From Verrucosispora sp. WMMD573 (GTDB lineage: Bacteria; Actinomycetota; Actinomycetes; Mycobacteriales; Micromonosporaceae): DNA of 64,000 bases. The position numbers and the translations under genes are program-made. Below the pieces are notes generated by a model. The model was not told the origin of the DNA. It ran no database searches and was given only the letters and a program-made list of their open reading frames with translations. The DNA lies in assembly GCF_027497175.1 (NCBI RefSeq), contig NZ_CP114901.1, positions 372,001 through 436,000 on the forward strand, in the 5' to 3' direction. This document shows, in pieces, positions 26,480 to 35,476 of the stretch. Numbering within the stretch: the stretch's first letter is position 1; each line of letters opens with the position of its first letter.

Positions 26480-27225
26480 TCGGTCTTCTCGAACATCGCC
26501 CAGCGGCCCGCGCGTGAGTCCTCACCGGCACCGGTCCGCCGGGTGCACGGCCAGCAGCCGATCGAGCCGTAGCCATGCCGGAACAGCTCGTTGACCGGCA
26601 CGTTCCACCGGGCGATGTACGCGTCCACGTCCGCCTGCGTCCAGGCCGCGATCGGGTTGACCTTCACCTTGCCCCGACGCGCGTCGAAGGTGACCACCGG
26701 CGTGTTGGCGCGGGTCGGCGACTCGTCGCGGCGCAGGCCGGCGGCCCAGGCGTCATAATCGGTGAGCGCCCGCTCCAGCGGCTCCACCTTGCGCAGTTGG
26801 CAGCACTCGTCCGGAGACCTGTTGAACAGCCGCGGTCCGTACTCACCGTCCTGCTGCCCGACGGTGAGCCGCGGCCGGATGGACCGGACGCGCACCGGGA
26901 GCGTACGCGCCACCTGGTCGCGGACGGCGAGGGTCTCCGGGAAGTGCAGCCCGGTGTCGAGGAAGACCACGTCCACCCCGGGCGCCACCCGGGAGACCAG
27001 GTGAGCGAGGACGGCGTCGGCCATCGAACTGGTCACGCAGAACCGGTCCCCGAAGGTCTCCGCCGCCCACCGGGCGATCTCCGACGCGGGGGCGCCCTCC
27101 AGCTCCCGACCGGCCCGTTCAGCCAGCGCCCGCAACTCGTCCGGATCGCGTCGGGACGGATCGGCGGTGGCCACGGCGGCGGCGCCGACCAGGCCCAGAC
27201 CGGCGGCGGAGACCAGGGCGCTCAC
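26461..27225 (-). CDS. cysH: Assimilatory adenylyl-sulfate (APS) reductase
   Basis: 254 residues from GTG 27225, whose first bases overlap the stop of the zinc-ribbon gene. The PAPS/APS reductase core has FCVTSSMADAVLAHL and VVFLDTGLHFPET. The Cys pairs ECC and CWPC, which hold a [4Fe-4S] cluster in APS-type enzymes, are present, so APS rather than PAPS is the likely substrate. The C-terminal ECGLH carries the catalytic Cys. It reduces activated sulfate to sulfite, which Sir then reduces to sulfide. Confidence 0.94.
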   Translation of the reverse strand: MSALVSAAGLGLVGAAAVATADPSRRDPDELRALAERAGRELEGAPASEIARWAAETFGDRFCVTSSMADAVLAHLVSRVAPGVDVVFLDTGLHFPETLAVRDQVARTLPVRVRSIRPRLTVGQQDGEYGPRLFNRSPDECCQLRKVEPLERALTDYDAWAAGLRRDESPTRANTPVVTFDARRGKVKVNPIAAWTQADVDAYIARWNVPVNELFRHGYGSIGCWPCTRRTGAGEDSRAGRWAMFEKTECGLHV

Positions 27226-27383
27226 CTGTTCACCACCCGGGAGAGCAGGCCAGTGAACCTGACCGTGAAGACCCGCGCGCAGGCGTGGCACTCCCACGCG
27301 CCGGGCCCGGTCTCACTCGGCCGCAGATCCTCCTCGCCGCAGTACGGGCAGTACAGCGGCACGGAACGAGTCTCACCACTCAT
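27222..27383 (-). CDS. Zinc-ribbon microprotein between sir and cysH
   Basis: 53 residues, MSGETRSVPLYCPYCGEEDL at the N-terminus and CHACARVFTVRF in the second half, so two CxxC pairs form a zinc ribbon or rubredoxin-like knuckle. Its ATG overlaps the sir stop (ATGA) and its stop overlaps the cysH start (GTGA), so it is tightly coupled to both. Similar small proteins occur at this place in other actinobacterial sulfur operons. The role is unknown; electron transfer or enzyme assembly would fit. Confidence 0.88.
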   Translation of the reverse strand: MSGETRSVPLYCPYCGEEDLRPSETGPGAWECHACARVFTVRFTGLLSRVVNR

Positions 27384-29071
27384 CGCAGTTCCTCCTCGTC
27401 GACCCGAATCACCCAGTTGGCGAACGTCTCGCCCTCGGTCCGGCCGGCCAGGTAGCGAACGGCGAGCCGCTCGACGTACCCGGGCAGCTCCTCGGCGGTC
27501 GTCTTCAGGCCACGCAGCTTGCGCCCGAAGCCGGCGGTGTGGCCCTCGGCCATGCCGAGCCCACCGCCGAGGTGCACCTGGAAGCCCTCCACCTGACGGC
27601 CGTCCGGCCCGGTCACCAGCTGGCCCTTGAGGCCGATGTCGGCGACCTGGGTGCGGGCGCAGGCGTTGGGGCAGCCGTTGATGTGGATGGAGATGTCCGC
27701 GTCGAAGTCGCGCAGTCGTTGCTCCAGCCGGGCCACCAGTTCCTCGCCGCGTGCCTTGGTCTCGACGATGGCCAGCTTGCAGTACTCGATGCCGGTGCAG
27801 GCCATGGTGCCGCGCCGCCAGGCCGACGGCTGAGCCTCCAGGCCGATCTCACGCAGGCCCGCGACCAGCGACTCCGTCCGCTCCGGCGGCACGTCGAGCA
27901 CCAGCAGCTTCTGGTACGGAGTCAGGCGCACCCGCTCGCTGCCGTGCGCCTCGACGACGTCCGCGAGTTGGGCGAGCTGGGTCCCGGAAACCCGCCCGAC
28001 CACCGGGGCGGCACCGACGTAGTCGCGGCCGTCCCGCTGCCGGTGCACGCCGATGTGGTCGATCGGCCGCTCCGGCAGTGCCGGTGCCGGACCGTCGAGC
28101 AGGGTCCGACCGAGGTACTCCTTCTCCAGCACCTCCCGGAACTTGGCCACGCCCCAGTCGGCGACCAGGAACTTCAGCCGGGCCCGGTGGCGCAGTCGTC
28201 GGTAGCCGTAGTCGCGGAAGATCCCCACCACGCCGGCCCAGACGTCGGGTACCTCGGACAGCGGCACCCAGACGCCGAGCCGCTGGGCCAGCATCGGGTT
28301 GGTGGACAGGCCCCCGCCGACCCACAGGTCGAAGCCCGGGCCGTGTTCCGGGTGATCGACACCGAGGAAGGCGATGTCGTTCGCCTCGTACGGGGTGTCC
28401 ACCAGCCAGGAGATCGACGACTTGAACTTGCGCGGCAGGTTGGAGAACTGCTTGTCGCCGACGTACCGCTTGACGATCTCGTCGATGGCGGGGGTGGGAT
28501 CGATCCGCTCGGCCTCGGCCACCCCGGCAACCGGGCTGCCGAGCACGATCCGGGGACAGTCTCCGCACGCCTCGGTGGTCTGCAATCCGACCGACTCCAG
28601 CCGCCGCCAGATCTCCGGCATGTCCTCGACCCGGATCCAGTGGTACTGGATGTTCTGCCGGTCGGTGATGTCCGCGGTGTCCCGGGCGAACTCCCGGGAG
28701 ATCTCGGCGATCGTCCGCAACTGGGTCAGGTCGAGCTGGCCGCCGTCGACGCGTACCCGCAGCATGAAGAATTCGTCTTCCAGCTCGTGCGGCTCCAGCA
28801 CGGCGGTGCGCCCGCCGTCGATGCCTGCCTTCCGCTGGGTGTACAGGCCCCACCACCGGAACCGGCCACGCAGATCCTGCGGGTCGATGGAGGCGAACCC
28901 GCGGTGGGCGTAGATGTTCTCGATGCGGGCCCGCACGTTCAGCGGATCGTCGTCCTTCTTGATCCGCTCATTGGGGTTGAGAGGCTCCCGGTGCCCGAGC
29001 GCCCACTGGCCCTCGCCACGGGGGCGCCGGGGCGCCCGCGGTGGGCGGGCCGGAATCTCGCTGACTGCCAT
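27380..29071 (-). CDS. sir: Ferredoxin-dependent sulfite (nitrite/sulfite) reductase
   Basis: 563 residues from ATG 29071, preceded by ACGGAGGAC. Both ferredoxin-like half-domains and both sirohaem domains are present. The cluster/sirohaem ligands are the pairs in ACTGIEYCK and NGCPNACA near the C-terminus. Position ahead of cysH shows that sulfite, not nitrite, is the substrate: it makes sulfide for cysteine synthesis. A Cys-containing leader peptide lies 137 bases upstream, which suggests control by cysteine supply. Confidence 0.95.
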   Translation of the reverse strand: MAVSEIPARPPRAPRRPRGEGQWALGHREPLNPNERIKKDDDPLNVRARIENIYAHRGFASIDPQDLRGRFRWWGLYTQRKAGIDGGRTAVLEPHELEDEFFMLRVRVDGGQLDLTQLRTIAEISREFARDTADITDRQNIQYHWIRVEDMPEIWRRLESVGLQTTEACGDCPRIVLGSPVAGVAEAERIDPTPAIDEIVKRYVGDKQFSNLPRKFKSSISWLVDTPYEANDIAFLGVDHPEHGPGFDLWVGGGLSTNPMLAQRLGVWVPLSEVPDVWAGVVGIFRDYGYRRLRHRARLKFLVADWGVAKFREVLEKEYLGRTLLDGPAPALPERPIDHIGVHRQRDGRDYVGAAPVVGRVSGTQLAQLADVVEAHGSERVRLTPYQKLLVLDVPPERTESLVAGLREIGLEAQPSAWRRGTMACTGIEYCKLAIVETKARGEELVARLEQRLRDFDADISIHINGCPNACARTQVADIGLKGQLVTGPDGRQVEGFQVHLGGGLGMAEGHTAGFGRKLRGLKTTAEELPGYVERLAVRYLAGRTEGETFANWVIRVDEEELR

Positions 29072-29208
29072 CGCGGCGTCCTCCGTTGTCTGCTGCGCCT
29101 CGGTGGGGCTGAGCAGGCGCGACGACCGGTTCCCGGAGGGACCGTGGACAGCGATGTCTCTGCACGGCCGGCGCGCTGCGTGCCCGAGGCAGGGATGGTC
29201 GGGCGTCG

Positions 29209-29304
29209 TCAGTGAGCCGGACAGATGGCGCTGCGCACGCGGCCGTAATCGACGTGGCGTCGAGCCACGAAGCGGCGCACGACAGCGGCAGTCATGGACG
29301 TCAT
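29209..29304 (-). CDS. Cys-containing leader peptide upstream of sir
   Basis: 31 residues (28 if ATG 29295 is used), with the core ARRHVDYGRVRSAIC close to the C-terminus. The RHVD..RV.SA.C pattern is that of a family of actinobacterial putative leader peptides found before sulfur and related genes. It ends 137 bases before sir, on the same strand. Ribosome pausing at the Cys codon may adjust expression of the sir operon. No enzymatic function is expected. Confidence 0.8.
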   Translation of the reverse strand: MTSMTAAVVRRFVARRHVDYGRVRSAICPAH

Positions 29305-29409
29305 GCTGCCACACCGCGGGCGGGGCAGCCAATGGTGACGTGCGTGATCCCACATCACGGGCGGTCGCTGCCGGCTCCCCCGAGCGTCACCGTGTGGCAG
29401 GCTCGCGAC

Positions 29410-30966
29410 GTGGGGCATTTGTCCGATAGGTCGATTCCGGTGGTCGGGATCGGCGTCCGGCTGAGCGGCGGGCGGCTGCGCTCCGTACCGGTATGGCTGG
29501 TGCCGGCGACGGTCACGCTGCTGGTCACGCTGGTGGGGCTGGACACCGCCCAGCTCTGGCGCGACGAGCTGGCGACCTGGAGCGCCGCCACCAGGGGACT
29601 GGGCGGCCTGTTCCGGCTGGCCGGCACGATCGACGCCGCCACCGGCCCCTACTACCTGTTCATGCACGCCTGGTTGGCCTCGGCCGGCGACTCGGTGGCG
29701 GCGCTGCGCCTGCCCTCCGCCCTGGCCATGGCCGCGACCGCCGGTCTGACCGCCGTACTCGGGCACCGGCTCTGGGACACCCGCGTCGGCACCCTCGCCG
29801 GCCTACTGTTCGCGGTGCTGCCCGGGACCTCTCGATACGGGCAGGAGGCGCGACCGTACGCCCTGGTCAGCGCGCTCGCCGTGCTGAGCACGCTGCTGCT
29901 GGTCGACGCGCTGCGACGGCGCACCCGGCGACGCTGGATCGGCTACGCGGCGGCGACCACCGCCCTCGGGCTCACCCACCTGGTGGCTCTCACCCTGCTC
30001 GCCGCCCACGCGGTCGCCGTGCTCACCACAACCATCCGCGCCGATCCCGCCACTGACGCCGATGCCGAGGGCCGGCGTGACCGGCCGAGCGACAGCGGGA
30101 AATGGCAGTCGCCAGCACCCGGCCGGGTGGTCGGGTACTGGTTGGCCGCCCTGGTGCCGGTGGCGGTGGCGGTGGTGCCGCTGGCCCTGACGGCCGGCGG
30201 ACAGCGGGGCCGGCAGCTCGACTGGGTGGACGCCGCCCGGCCCGGAGACCTGGCGGCCCTGGCAGGCGGGGTGGCGCAGAGCGGCGTCGTCGGCGGTGTG
30301 CTGGTCGGACTGGCCGCGCTCGGCGCGGCCCGGGCCGGCCGTCGGGCGCTGCTGCCGCTGAGTAGCGTCCTGGCACCGGTGCTGCTGTTGTTCCTGGCCG
30401 GGCTGGTCGTCCCCCTGTGGGTGCCCCGCTACCTGGTCTTTGTGGTGCCCTTCGGTTGCCTGCTGGCCGGCGCGGCACTCACCTCCGTCCGGCTACCCGC
30501 CGCGCTGGCGGTGGTGGCTCTGGCCGGCCTGCTCGGCCTACCCGAGCAGGCGGCCCTGCGCCGTACCCACGAGTGGCCACGCACCGCCACGGTGGACTAC
30601 CGGGCCACGGCCGGGATCATCGCGGCAAGCCGGCGGCCCGGCGACGCGGTGGTCTACTCGCCCCGAGACAGCTGGCTCTTCCTCGACCTCGGCCTGCGCT
30701 ATCACCTGGGCGGTCGAGTCCCACGGGACGCGCTGCTGGCCGAGGGGCAGGAAGGCCGGGGTGACCTGTGGGCCGCCGAATGCGACCGCCCGGCGGAGTG
30801 CCTGGCCGGAGTCGACCGGGTCTGGCTGGTGTTGGCCGGGCGGTCATCCGACCCCCTCGCCGCCGTGCCGGGCGCCAAGGGGGACGCGCTACGCGACCGC
30901 TTCACGGTGACCGAGGTCTGGCCGCGCGCCGGCCTCACCCTCGCCCTGCTGACCCGACACGGCTGA
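29410..30966 (+). CDS. GT-C fold (GT39/mannosyltransferase-like) membrane protein
   Basis: 518 residues from GTG 29410; GTG 29392 and GTG 29440 are also possible. About ten hydrophobic segments are seen. An early loop carries WRDELATWSAA, an acidic D-E signature resembling the first loop of polyprenyl-phosphate sugar transferases of the ArnT/PMT group. It would transfer a sugar from a lipid carrier to an acceptor outside the membrane. The loop between about 210 and 230 is charged. Acceptor and sugar are unknown. It is divergent from the sir leader. Confidence 0.75.
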   Translation: MGHLSDRSIPVVGIGVRLSGGRLRSVPVWLVPATVTLLVTLVGLDTAQLWRDELATWSAATRGLGGLFRLAGTIDAATGPYYLFMHAWLASAGDSVAALRLPSALAMAATAGLTAVLGHRLWDTRVGTLAGLLFAVLPGTSRYGQEARPYALVSALAVLSTLLLVDALRRRTRRRWIGYAAATTALGLTHLVALTLLAAHAVAVLTTTIRADPATDADAEGRRDRPSDSGKWQSPAPGRVVGYWLAALVPVAVAVVPLALTAGGQRGRQLDWVDAARPGDLAALAGGVAQSGVVGGVLVGLAALGAARAGRRALLPLSSVLAPVLLLFLAGLVVPLWVPRYLVFVVPFGCLLAGAALTSVRLPAALAVVALAGLLGLPEQAALRRTHEWPRTATVDYRATAGIIAASRRPGDAVVYSPRDSWLFLDLGLRYHLGGRVPRDALLAEGQEGRGDLWAAECDRPAECLAGVDRVWLVLAGRSSDPLAAVPGAKGDALRDRFTVTEVWPRAGLTLALLTRHG

Positions 30967-30993
30967 CCGTCCCCCGACGCCGGCCCCGGCCGG

Positions 30994-32541
30994 TCACCCG
31001 CCGCCGCGGCCCTCGGGGGCGCTGCGCGCCAGCGGAAGGGCCAGAAACGCCTCGGTGCCGCCGGCTGCGCCGGGGCGCAACTCGATGGTCCCGCGCAGTT
31101 CCCCGGTGACCAGCGCCCGGACGATCTGCAACCCGAGCTTGGCGCCGCCCTCGGCTTCGAACCCCGCCGGCAGGCCCCGGCCGTTGTCCGCGACGGTGAC
31201 ATGCAGCATCCGGCGGAGCCGGTGCGCCGAGACCACCACCTCGGGCTTCGCCGGCCCGACGGTCACCGGAGCGTCGTCACCGGCCGGCGGGAAGCCGTGT
31301 TCGACCGCATTGAGCAGCAGCTCGTTGAGCACCATCACCAGTGAGGTGGCGATCTCGGCCGGCAGCACGCCGAAGGTGCCCGTACGGCGCATCGCGACGC
31401 TCACCTCGGTCGCCGCCACCTCGGTGGCCGCGTTGGCCACCCGGTCGACGATCCCGTCGAACTCCACCGCCTCGTCGCTGGACATGGCGAGCGTCTCGTG
31501 CACCAGAGCGATCGACGCCACCCGGCGTACGGACTCCTCCAGCGCGACCCGCGCCTCCGGCATGGACACCCGGCGGGCCTGTAGGCGCAGCAACGCCGCC
31601 ACCGTCTGCAGGTTGTTCTTCACCCGGTGGTGGATCTCCCGGATGGTGGCGTCCTTGGTGATCAGCGCGCGGTCACGTCGGCGTACCTCGGTGATGTCGC
31701 GGACCAGCACCAGCGCGCCGATCGGCACACCGGCGGGCATCAGTGGCAGGGCCCGGGTGAGCATGGTCGCCCCCCGCGCGTCGATCTCCCGTCGCGGCGG
31801 CGCCTCGCCGCGCAGCGCGGCGAGGATGCCGTTCGCGGCGTCCGTGCCCTCCAGGGGATCACCGGCCAGCCGCCGGTGCAGCGCCGCGAGATCCTCACCG
31901 ACCAGGAGCGAGGCGTGACCGAGGCGACGGTACGCCGACTGCGCGTTGGGGCTGGCGTAGGTGACCTTGCCACCGGCGTCCAGCCGCACCAGCCCGTCAC
32001 CGACCCGCGGCGCCGAGGTGGTCTCGCCCGGGTGCCGGGGCGGCGGAAAGGTGCCGTCGGCGATCATCTGCGCCAGGTCGTCGGCGGTGGTGAGGTAGTT
32101 CAACTCCAGCTGGCTGGGGGTACGCGCGGTGGAGAGGTTGGTGTCCCGGCCCACCACGGCGATCACCTCGCCGGATTCGCCGTCGGCCGCGCGCAGTCGG
32201 ACCGGGATCGCCTCGTGCCGGGCGGGCACGTCGCCGTACCAGACCGGGTCGCCCTCCCGCCAGATGCGCCCCTGCCCGTAGGCGACCTCCAGGTGCGCCA
32301 CCTCCGGGCCGCCGACGATCCGTCCCACCTGGTCGTCCTGGTACGCGGTCGGCGCGGTGGTCGGGCGGACCTGGGCCACGCAGAGGAAGCTGCCCTCGCC
32401 GTCCACCGGAACCCAGAGCAGCAGGTCGGCGAAGGAGAGGTCGGACAGCAACTGCCAGTCACCGGCGATGCGGTGCAGGTGGTCGATGTCGACCCGGCGC
32501 AGGCGGGTGTGCTCCTCGGCGAGATCGCGCAGCGTTGACAC
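30994..32541 (-). CDS. pdtaS: PdtaS-type sensor histidine kinase
   Basis: 515 residues, against 501 for M. tuberculosis PdtaS (Rv3220c). It has a GAF-like N-terminal domain (about 25-165), a PAS domain (180-290), a HisKA_2 dimerisation helix with EIHHRVKNN at 302-310, and an ATPase domain (NELLLNAVEHG, ADNGRGLP). It is soluble. In mycobacteria the partner is the RNA-binding ANTAR regulator PdtaR, which is not in this window. GTG 32541 is the start. The location near whiB1 echoes the mycobacterial order. Confidence 0.92.
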   Translation of the reverse strand: MSTLRDLAEEHTRLRRVDIDHLHRIAGDWQLLSDLSFADLLLWVPVDGEGSFLCVAQVRPTTAPTAYQDDQVGRIVGGPEVAHLEVAYGQGRIWREGDPVWYGDVPARHEAIPVRLRAADGESGEVIAVVGRDTNLSTARTPSQLELNYLTTADDLAQMIADGTFPPPRHPGETTSAPRVGDGLVRLDAGGKVTYASPNAQSAYRRLGHASLLVGEDLAALHRRLAGDPLEGTDAANGILAALRGEAPPRREIDARGATMLTRALPLMPAGVPIGALVLVRDITEVRRRDRALITKDATIREIHHRVKNNLQTVAALLRLQARRVSMPEARVALEESVRRVASIALVHETLAMSSDEAVEFDGIVDRVANAATEVAATEVSVAMRRTGTFGVLPAEIATSLVMVLNELLLNAVEHGFPPAGDDAPVTVGPAKPEVVVSAHRLRRMLHVTVADNGRGLPAGFEAEGGAKLGLQIVRALVTGELRGTIELRPGAAGGTEAFLALPLARSAPEGRGGG

Positions 32542-32566
32542 GCCGACCAGCGTGCCACGCCGACCG

Positions 32567-33619
32567 TCACATCGTCGCGGTGACCTTCTTCAACCCGCGC
32601 GGCGCGTCCGGGTCCTCGCCCCGGGTCAGGGCGAGCGCCAACGCCAGCCGCTGCAACGGAAGGATGTCCAGCAGCGGGGCGTACCGCTCGTCGACCTCGG
32701 GCACGGCGAGGCGGGTGGCGCCGTCGATCTCCGCGGAGCCGACCACCACCACGTCGGCGCGGCGCTCACCGAGCCGGGGCAGCACCTCGCCCATCGACCG
32801 CCCGCCCGGCCCCGAGCCGACCACCGCCAGCACCGGCACGTCCGGGTCGGTCATGGCCAGCGGCCCGTGCAGCAGGTCGGCGCCGGAGAATGCCAACGCC
32901 GGCAGGTAGGACGTCTCCATCAGCTTCAGCGCCGCCTCCCGGGCGGTCGGGTACGCGTATCCCCGGCCGGTGGTGACGATCTGGGCGGCGAAGCGGTAAC
33001 GCGGCGCGAGCTGAGCCGCCACGGGGTCGGTGAGGGTGCGGGCGGCCAGCTCGGGCAGGTCGGCCAGCGCCCGGCGCTCCTCGACGGGCAGCACGCCGTC
33101 ACCCGCCCGGATCCCCTCCACCAGCATCAGCAGGGCGAGCAACTCGGCCGTGTAGGTCTTGGTGGCGGCCACCGCCCGTTCGTGTCCCGCCGCGATGTCC
33201 ACGGAGAGTTCCGCGGTCGTCGCCAACGGGGAGTCCGGGGCGTTGGTGACAGCGAGGGTGAGGGCACCGGAGTCGCGGGCGGCCCGGAGCACCTCCGTCA
33301 GGTCGGGAGATCCGCCGCTCTGGCTGACCCCGACGACCAGGGCGTCGGAGAGGTCCGGCCGGGCGCCGAATAGGGTGACCGCGCTCGGCGAGGCCAGACC
33401 GGCCGGCAGGCCGAGGCGGATCTCGCTGAGGTAGGCACCGTAGAGCGCGGCGTGGTCCGAGGTGCCCCGTGCGGTGAACACCACGTGTCGGGGGCGGCGC
33501 TCGGCGACGGCTGCGGCCACCCGGGCGATGGCGGCGGCGTGCTCAGTGGAGAGCAACCGCTCGTAACCGGCCGGCTGCTCGTCGATGTCGGCGGCCATGC
33601 CGCTACCTGGGCGCGTCAC
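32567..33619 (-). CDS. SIS-domain sugar-phosphate isomerase/deaminase (GlmS C-terminal-like)
   Basis: 350 residues with two SIS domains: SQSGGSPDLTEVL in the first and VTTGRGYAYPTAREAALKLM, then FSGADLLHGPL in the second. This corresponds to the isomerase half of GlmS without the glutaminase domain, as in NagB-II/AgaS-type proteins. The likely substrate is glucosamine 6-phosphate or a related amino sugar phosphate. I chose GTG 33619 because GGGGAGGAG stands five bases upstream; ATG 33598 is in frame but has no such site. It is divergent from the TPR protein gene. Confidence 0.85.
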   Translation of the reverse strand: MTRPGSGMAADIDEQPAGYERLLSTEHAAAIARVAAAVAERRPRHVVFTARGTSDHAALYGAYLSEIRLGLPAGLASPSAVTLFGARPDLSDALVVGVSQSGGSPDLTEVLRAARDSGALTLAVTNAPDSPLATTAELSVDIAAGHERAVAATKTYTAELLALLMLVEGIRAGDGVLPVEERRALADLPELAARTLTDPVAAQLAPRYRFAAQIVTTGRGYAYPTAREAALKLMETSYLPALAFSGADLLHGPLAMTDPDVPVLAVVGSGPGGRSMGEVLPRLGERRADVVVVGSAEIDGATRLAVPEVDERYAPLLDILPLQRLALALALTRGEDPDAPRGLKKVTATM

Positions 33620-33792
33620 GGAAACTCCTCCCCTGCGCATTATCCGCGCGATTGCTGCTCAGTCTTGCACCTTTGCGCCAGTCCGAGCAATCAAACGAAC
33701 AGGAATGCGCAGTGGATCACCAAAACTGGATCTCTTCCCCTACGCTGACCCGACCTCACCGCGCAACCGGTACCGACGAGCGAGAGGACCAC

Positions 33793-35463
33793 GTGGCCGA
33801 GGGAACGGACGACCGGGCGCTGCCGGCGACGGAGGAACTGATCCTGGCCCGGCGGGCCCTGGATTCCGGCGAGCTGTCGCATGCCGCCGACCACGTCGCG
33901 GCGGCGCTGGCCCGGGCACCGACACTGCCCGAGGTCCACGAGACCCTCGCCCGGCTGGCCGCCGCCAGCGGCGACGGCGGGATCGACCTGTTCCCGTTGC
34001 AGCACCACACCTTCGTCGGCGCCGTGGTTGCCCGGGCACACCTGCTCGCCGCGGCCGGCCGCCCGGCCGACGGCCTCGATCTGCTGGTCGCCGCCACCGC
34101 GCACGCACCCGGCGCGGACTGGGCGGGCGTCCCCTGGGTGACCTCGCCCGAACTGGCCGAGCGTCTCGGGCCCGAGCAGGCCGCCCGGGTACTGATGCAG
34201 GTCTGCGCCGCCGTTCCCGACCCCGTTCCGCCGCCGAACCGCAGCGCCCTGGCCCCGTATCTCACGCTGGCCCGCAACGCGATCACCGTGCACCCGGAGC
34301 ACGCGCTGCTACTGGGCACGGCGTCCGCGCTGGCCCGGCGGGTGGAGGAGATTCCGCTCGCGGTCCGCTGGGCCAGCCGGGGGGTACGCGCGGCGCCGTC
34401 GAAGATGGGCGAGGTGTGGCTCGGGTACGCGCTGCGCAGCGCCGGCCGGACCCGGGAGGCGCTCGCCGCGCTACGCCGCGCCGTCGAGCACGACCCGGAC
34501 GACCTGGCGGTGTACGCCGACATCGCCGGCACCCTGGCCGACCACGGCCGGCTGGAGGCGGCGCTGGGCTGGATCGAGCGCGCCCTGGCCCGCAACCCGT
34601 CCTTCGACTGCGCGGTGCACACCGCGCACCGCCTGCGGTTCCTCCGCGACGGCGCAGTGCGTCACCTGGTGGCGCTGGCGGACTTCATCCGCGACCATCC
34701 GGATGACTCGCACGAGCACGGCGACCTGGCCGAATGCTGTCGGGGCCGCCCCTGGCTGGGTCAGCTGACCCCGGTGGCGCCGGCCCGCGGGACGAGCGGG
34801 CAACCCGGCACCGGGCACGACGGAACGCAGCCGCCGCCGCGCACCACGCCACCGCCGCCGTCGGCGGAGGCCGCCCGCCGGCTACGGGAACTCGCTCACC
34901 CGGCCTGGCCGCATCCACCGGCGGCCTACGACGCGGCGGTCGGCCTGGCCACGCTCGATCTGGCCGACCTGCTCGGCCTGCTGGCCCATCCGCCGGAGAC
35001 CCCGCAGACCGCGCTGGGGCGGGTGCTCGCCGGTCAGGACCCGGCACTGTGGTTGCGCTGCGTGCAGGTCTGGACCTGTCTCGGGCTGCTGCATCACCGC
35101 ACCGACGAGCCGTGGGCTGATTCCACCCGGCGGCGGGTGTTGGTGGAGTTGGCGCGCGAGGTGCCAGAGGTCGCCGAGGCGGCCCTGTTCGCTCTGGTGA
35201 CCGCCGCCTGGGTCGATCCGTCGGTCCGCCGGGACGTGGCCGAACTGGTCGCCGAGCGGCTGGCGGCGGCCCGGCACCATCAGCTGCCCAACGCGGCCTC
35301 CCTGGCACACCTGGCGTTGGCCACGCCGGACCTCGACCCGGAGACCACCACCACCGCGCGGACGCTGGCCGGGGTGACCCCCGGCCAGCGTCGCGGTGCG
35401 CTGCGTGCCCTGCTGCGTCGTCTCCTGCCCCCGTGGCGGACCCGCCCGCGCGGCACGCCCTGA
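33793..35463 (+). CDS. Tetratricopeptide-repeat protein
   Basis: 556 residues from GTG 33793 behind GAGAGG; the frame extends upstream to 33652 without a good site. Helical TPR-like pairs are visible at about 15-50, 75-110, 185-215, 225-260 and 262-295 (GYALRSAGRTREALAALRR is a typical repeat). A Pro/Thr-rich linker follows near 335-365, and a second helical domain fills the rest. No enzyme motif. It probably serves as an assembly or interaction platform; partners unknown. Confidence 0.75.
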   Translation: MAEGTDDRALPATEELILARRALDSGELSHAADHVAAALARAPTLPEVHETLARLAAASGDGGIDLFPLQHHTFVGAVVARAHLLAAAGRPADGLDLLVAATAHAPGADWAGVPWVTSPELAERLGPEQAARVLMQVCAAVPDPVPPPNRSALAPYLTLARNAITVHPEHALLLGTASALARRVEEIPLAVRWASRGVRAAPSKMGEVWLGYALRSAGRTREALAALRRAVEHDPDDLAVYADIAGTLADHGRLEAALGWIERALARNPSFDCAVHTAHRLRFLRDGAVRHLVALADFIRDHPDDSHEHGDLAECCRGRPWLGQLTPVAPARGTSGQPGTGHDGTQPPPRTTPPPPSAEAARRLRELAHPAWPHPPAAYDAAVGLATLDLADLLGLLAHPPETPQTALGRVLAGQDPALWLRCVQVWTCLGLLHHRTDEPWADSTRRRVLVELAREVPEVAEAALFALVTAAWVDPSVRRDVAELVAERLAAARHHQLPNAASLAHLALATPDLDPETTTTARTLAGVTPGQRRGALRALLRRLLPPWRTRPRGTP

Positions 35464-35476
35464 GCGTGCCTGGGCC

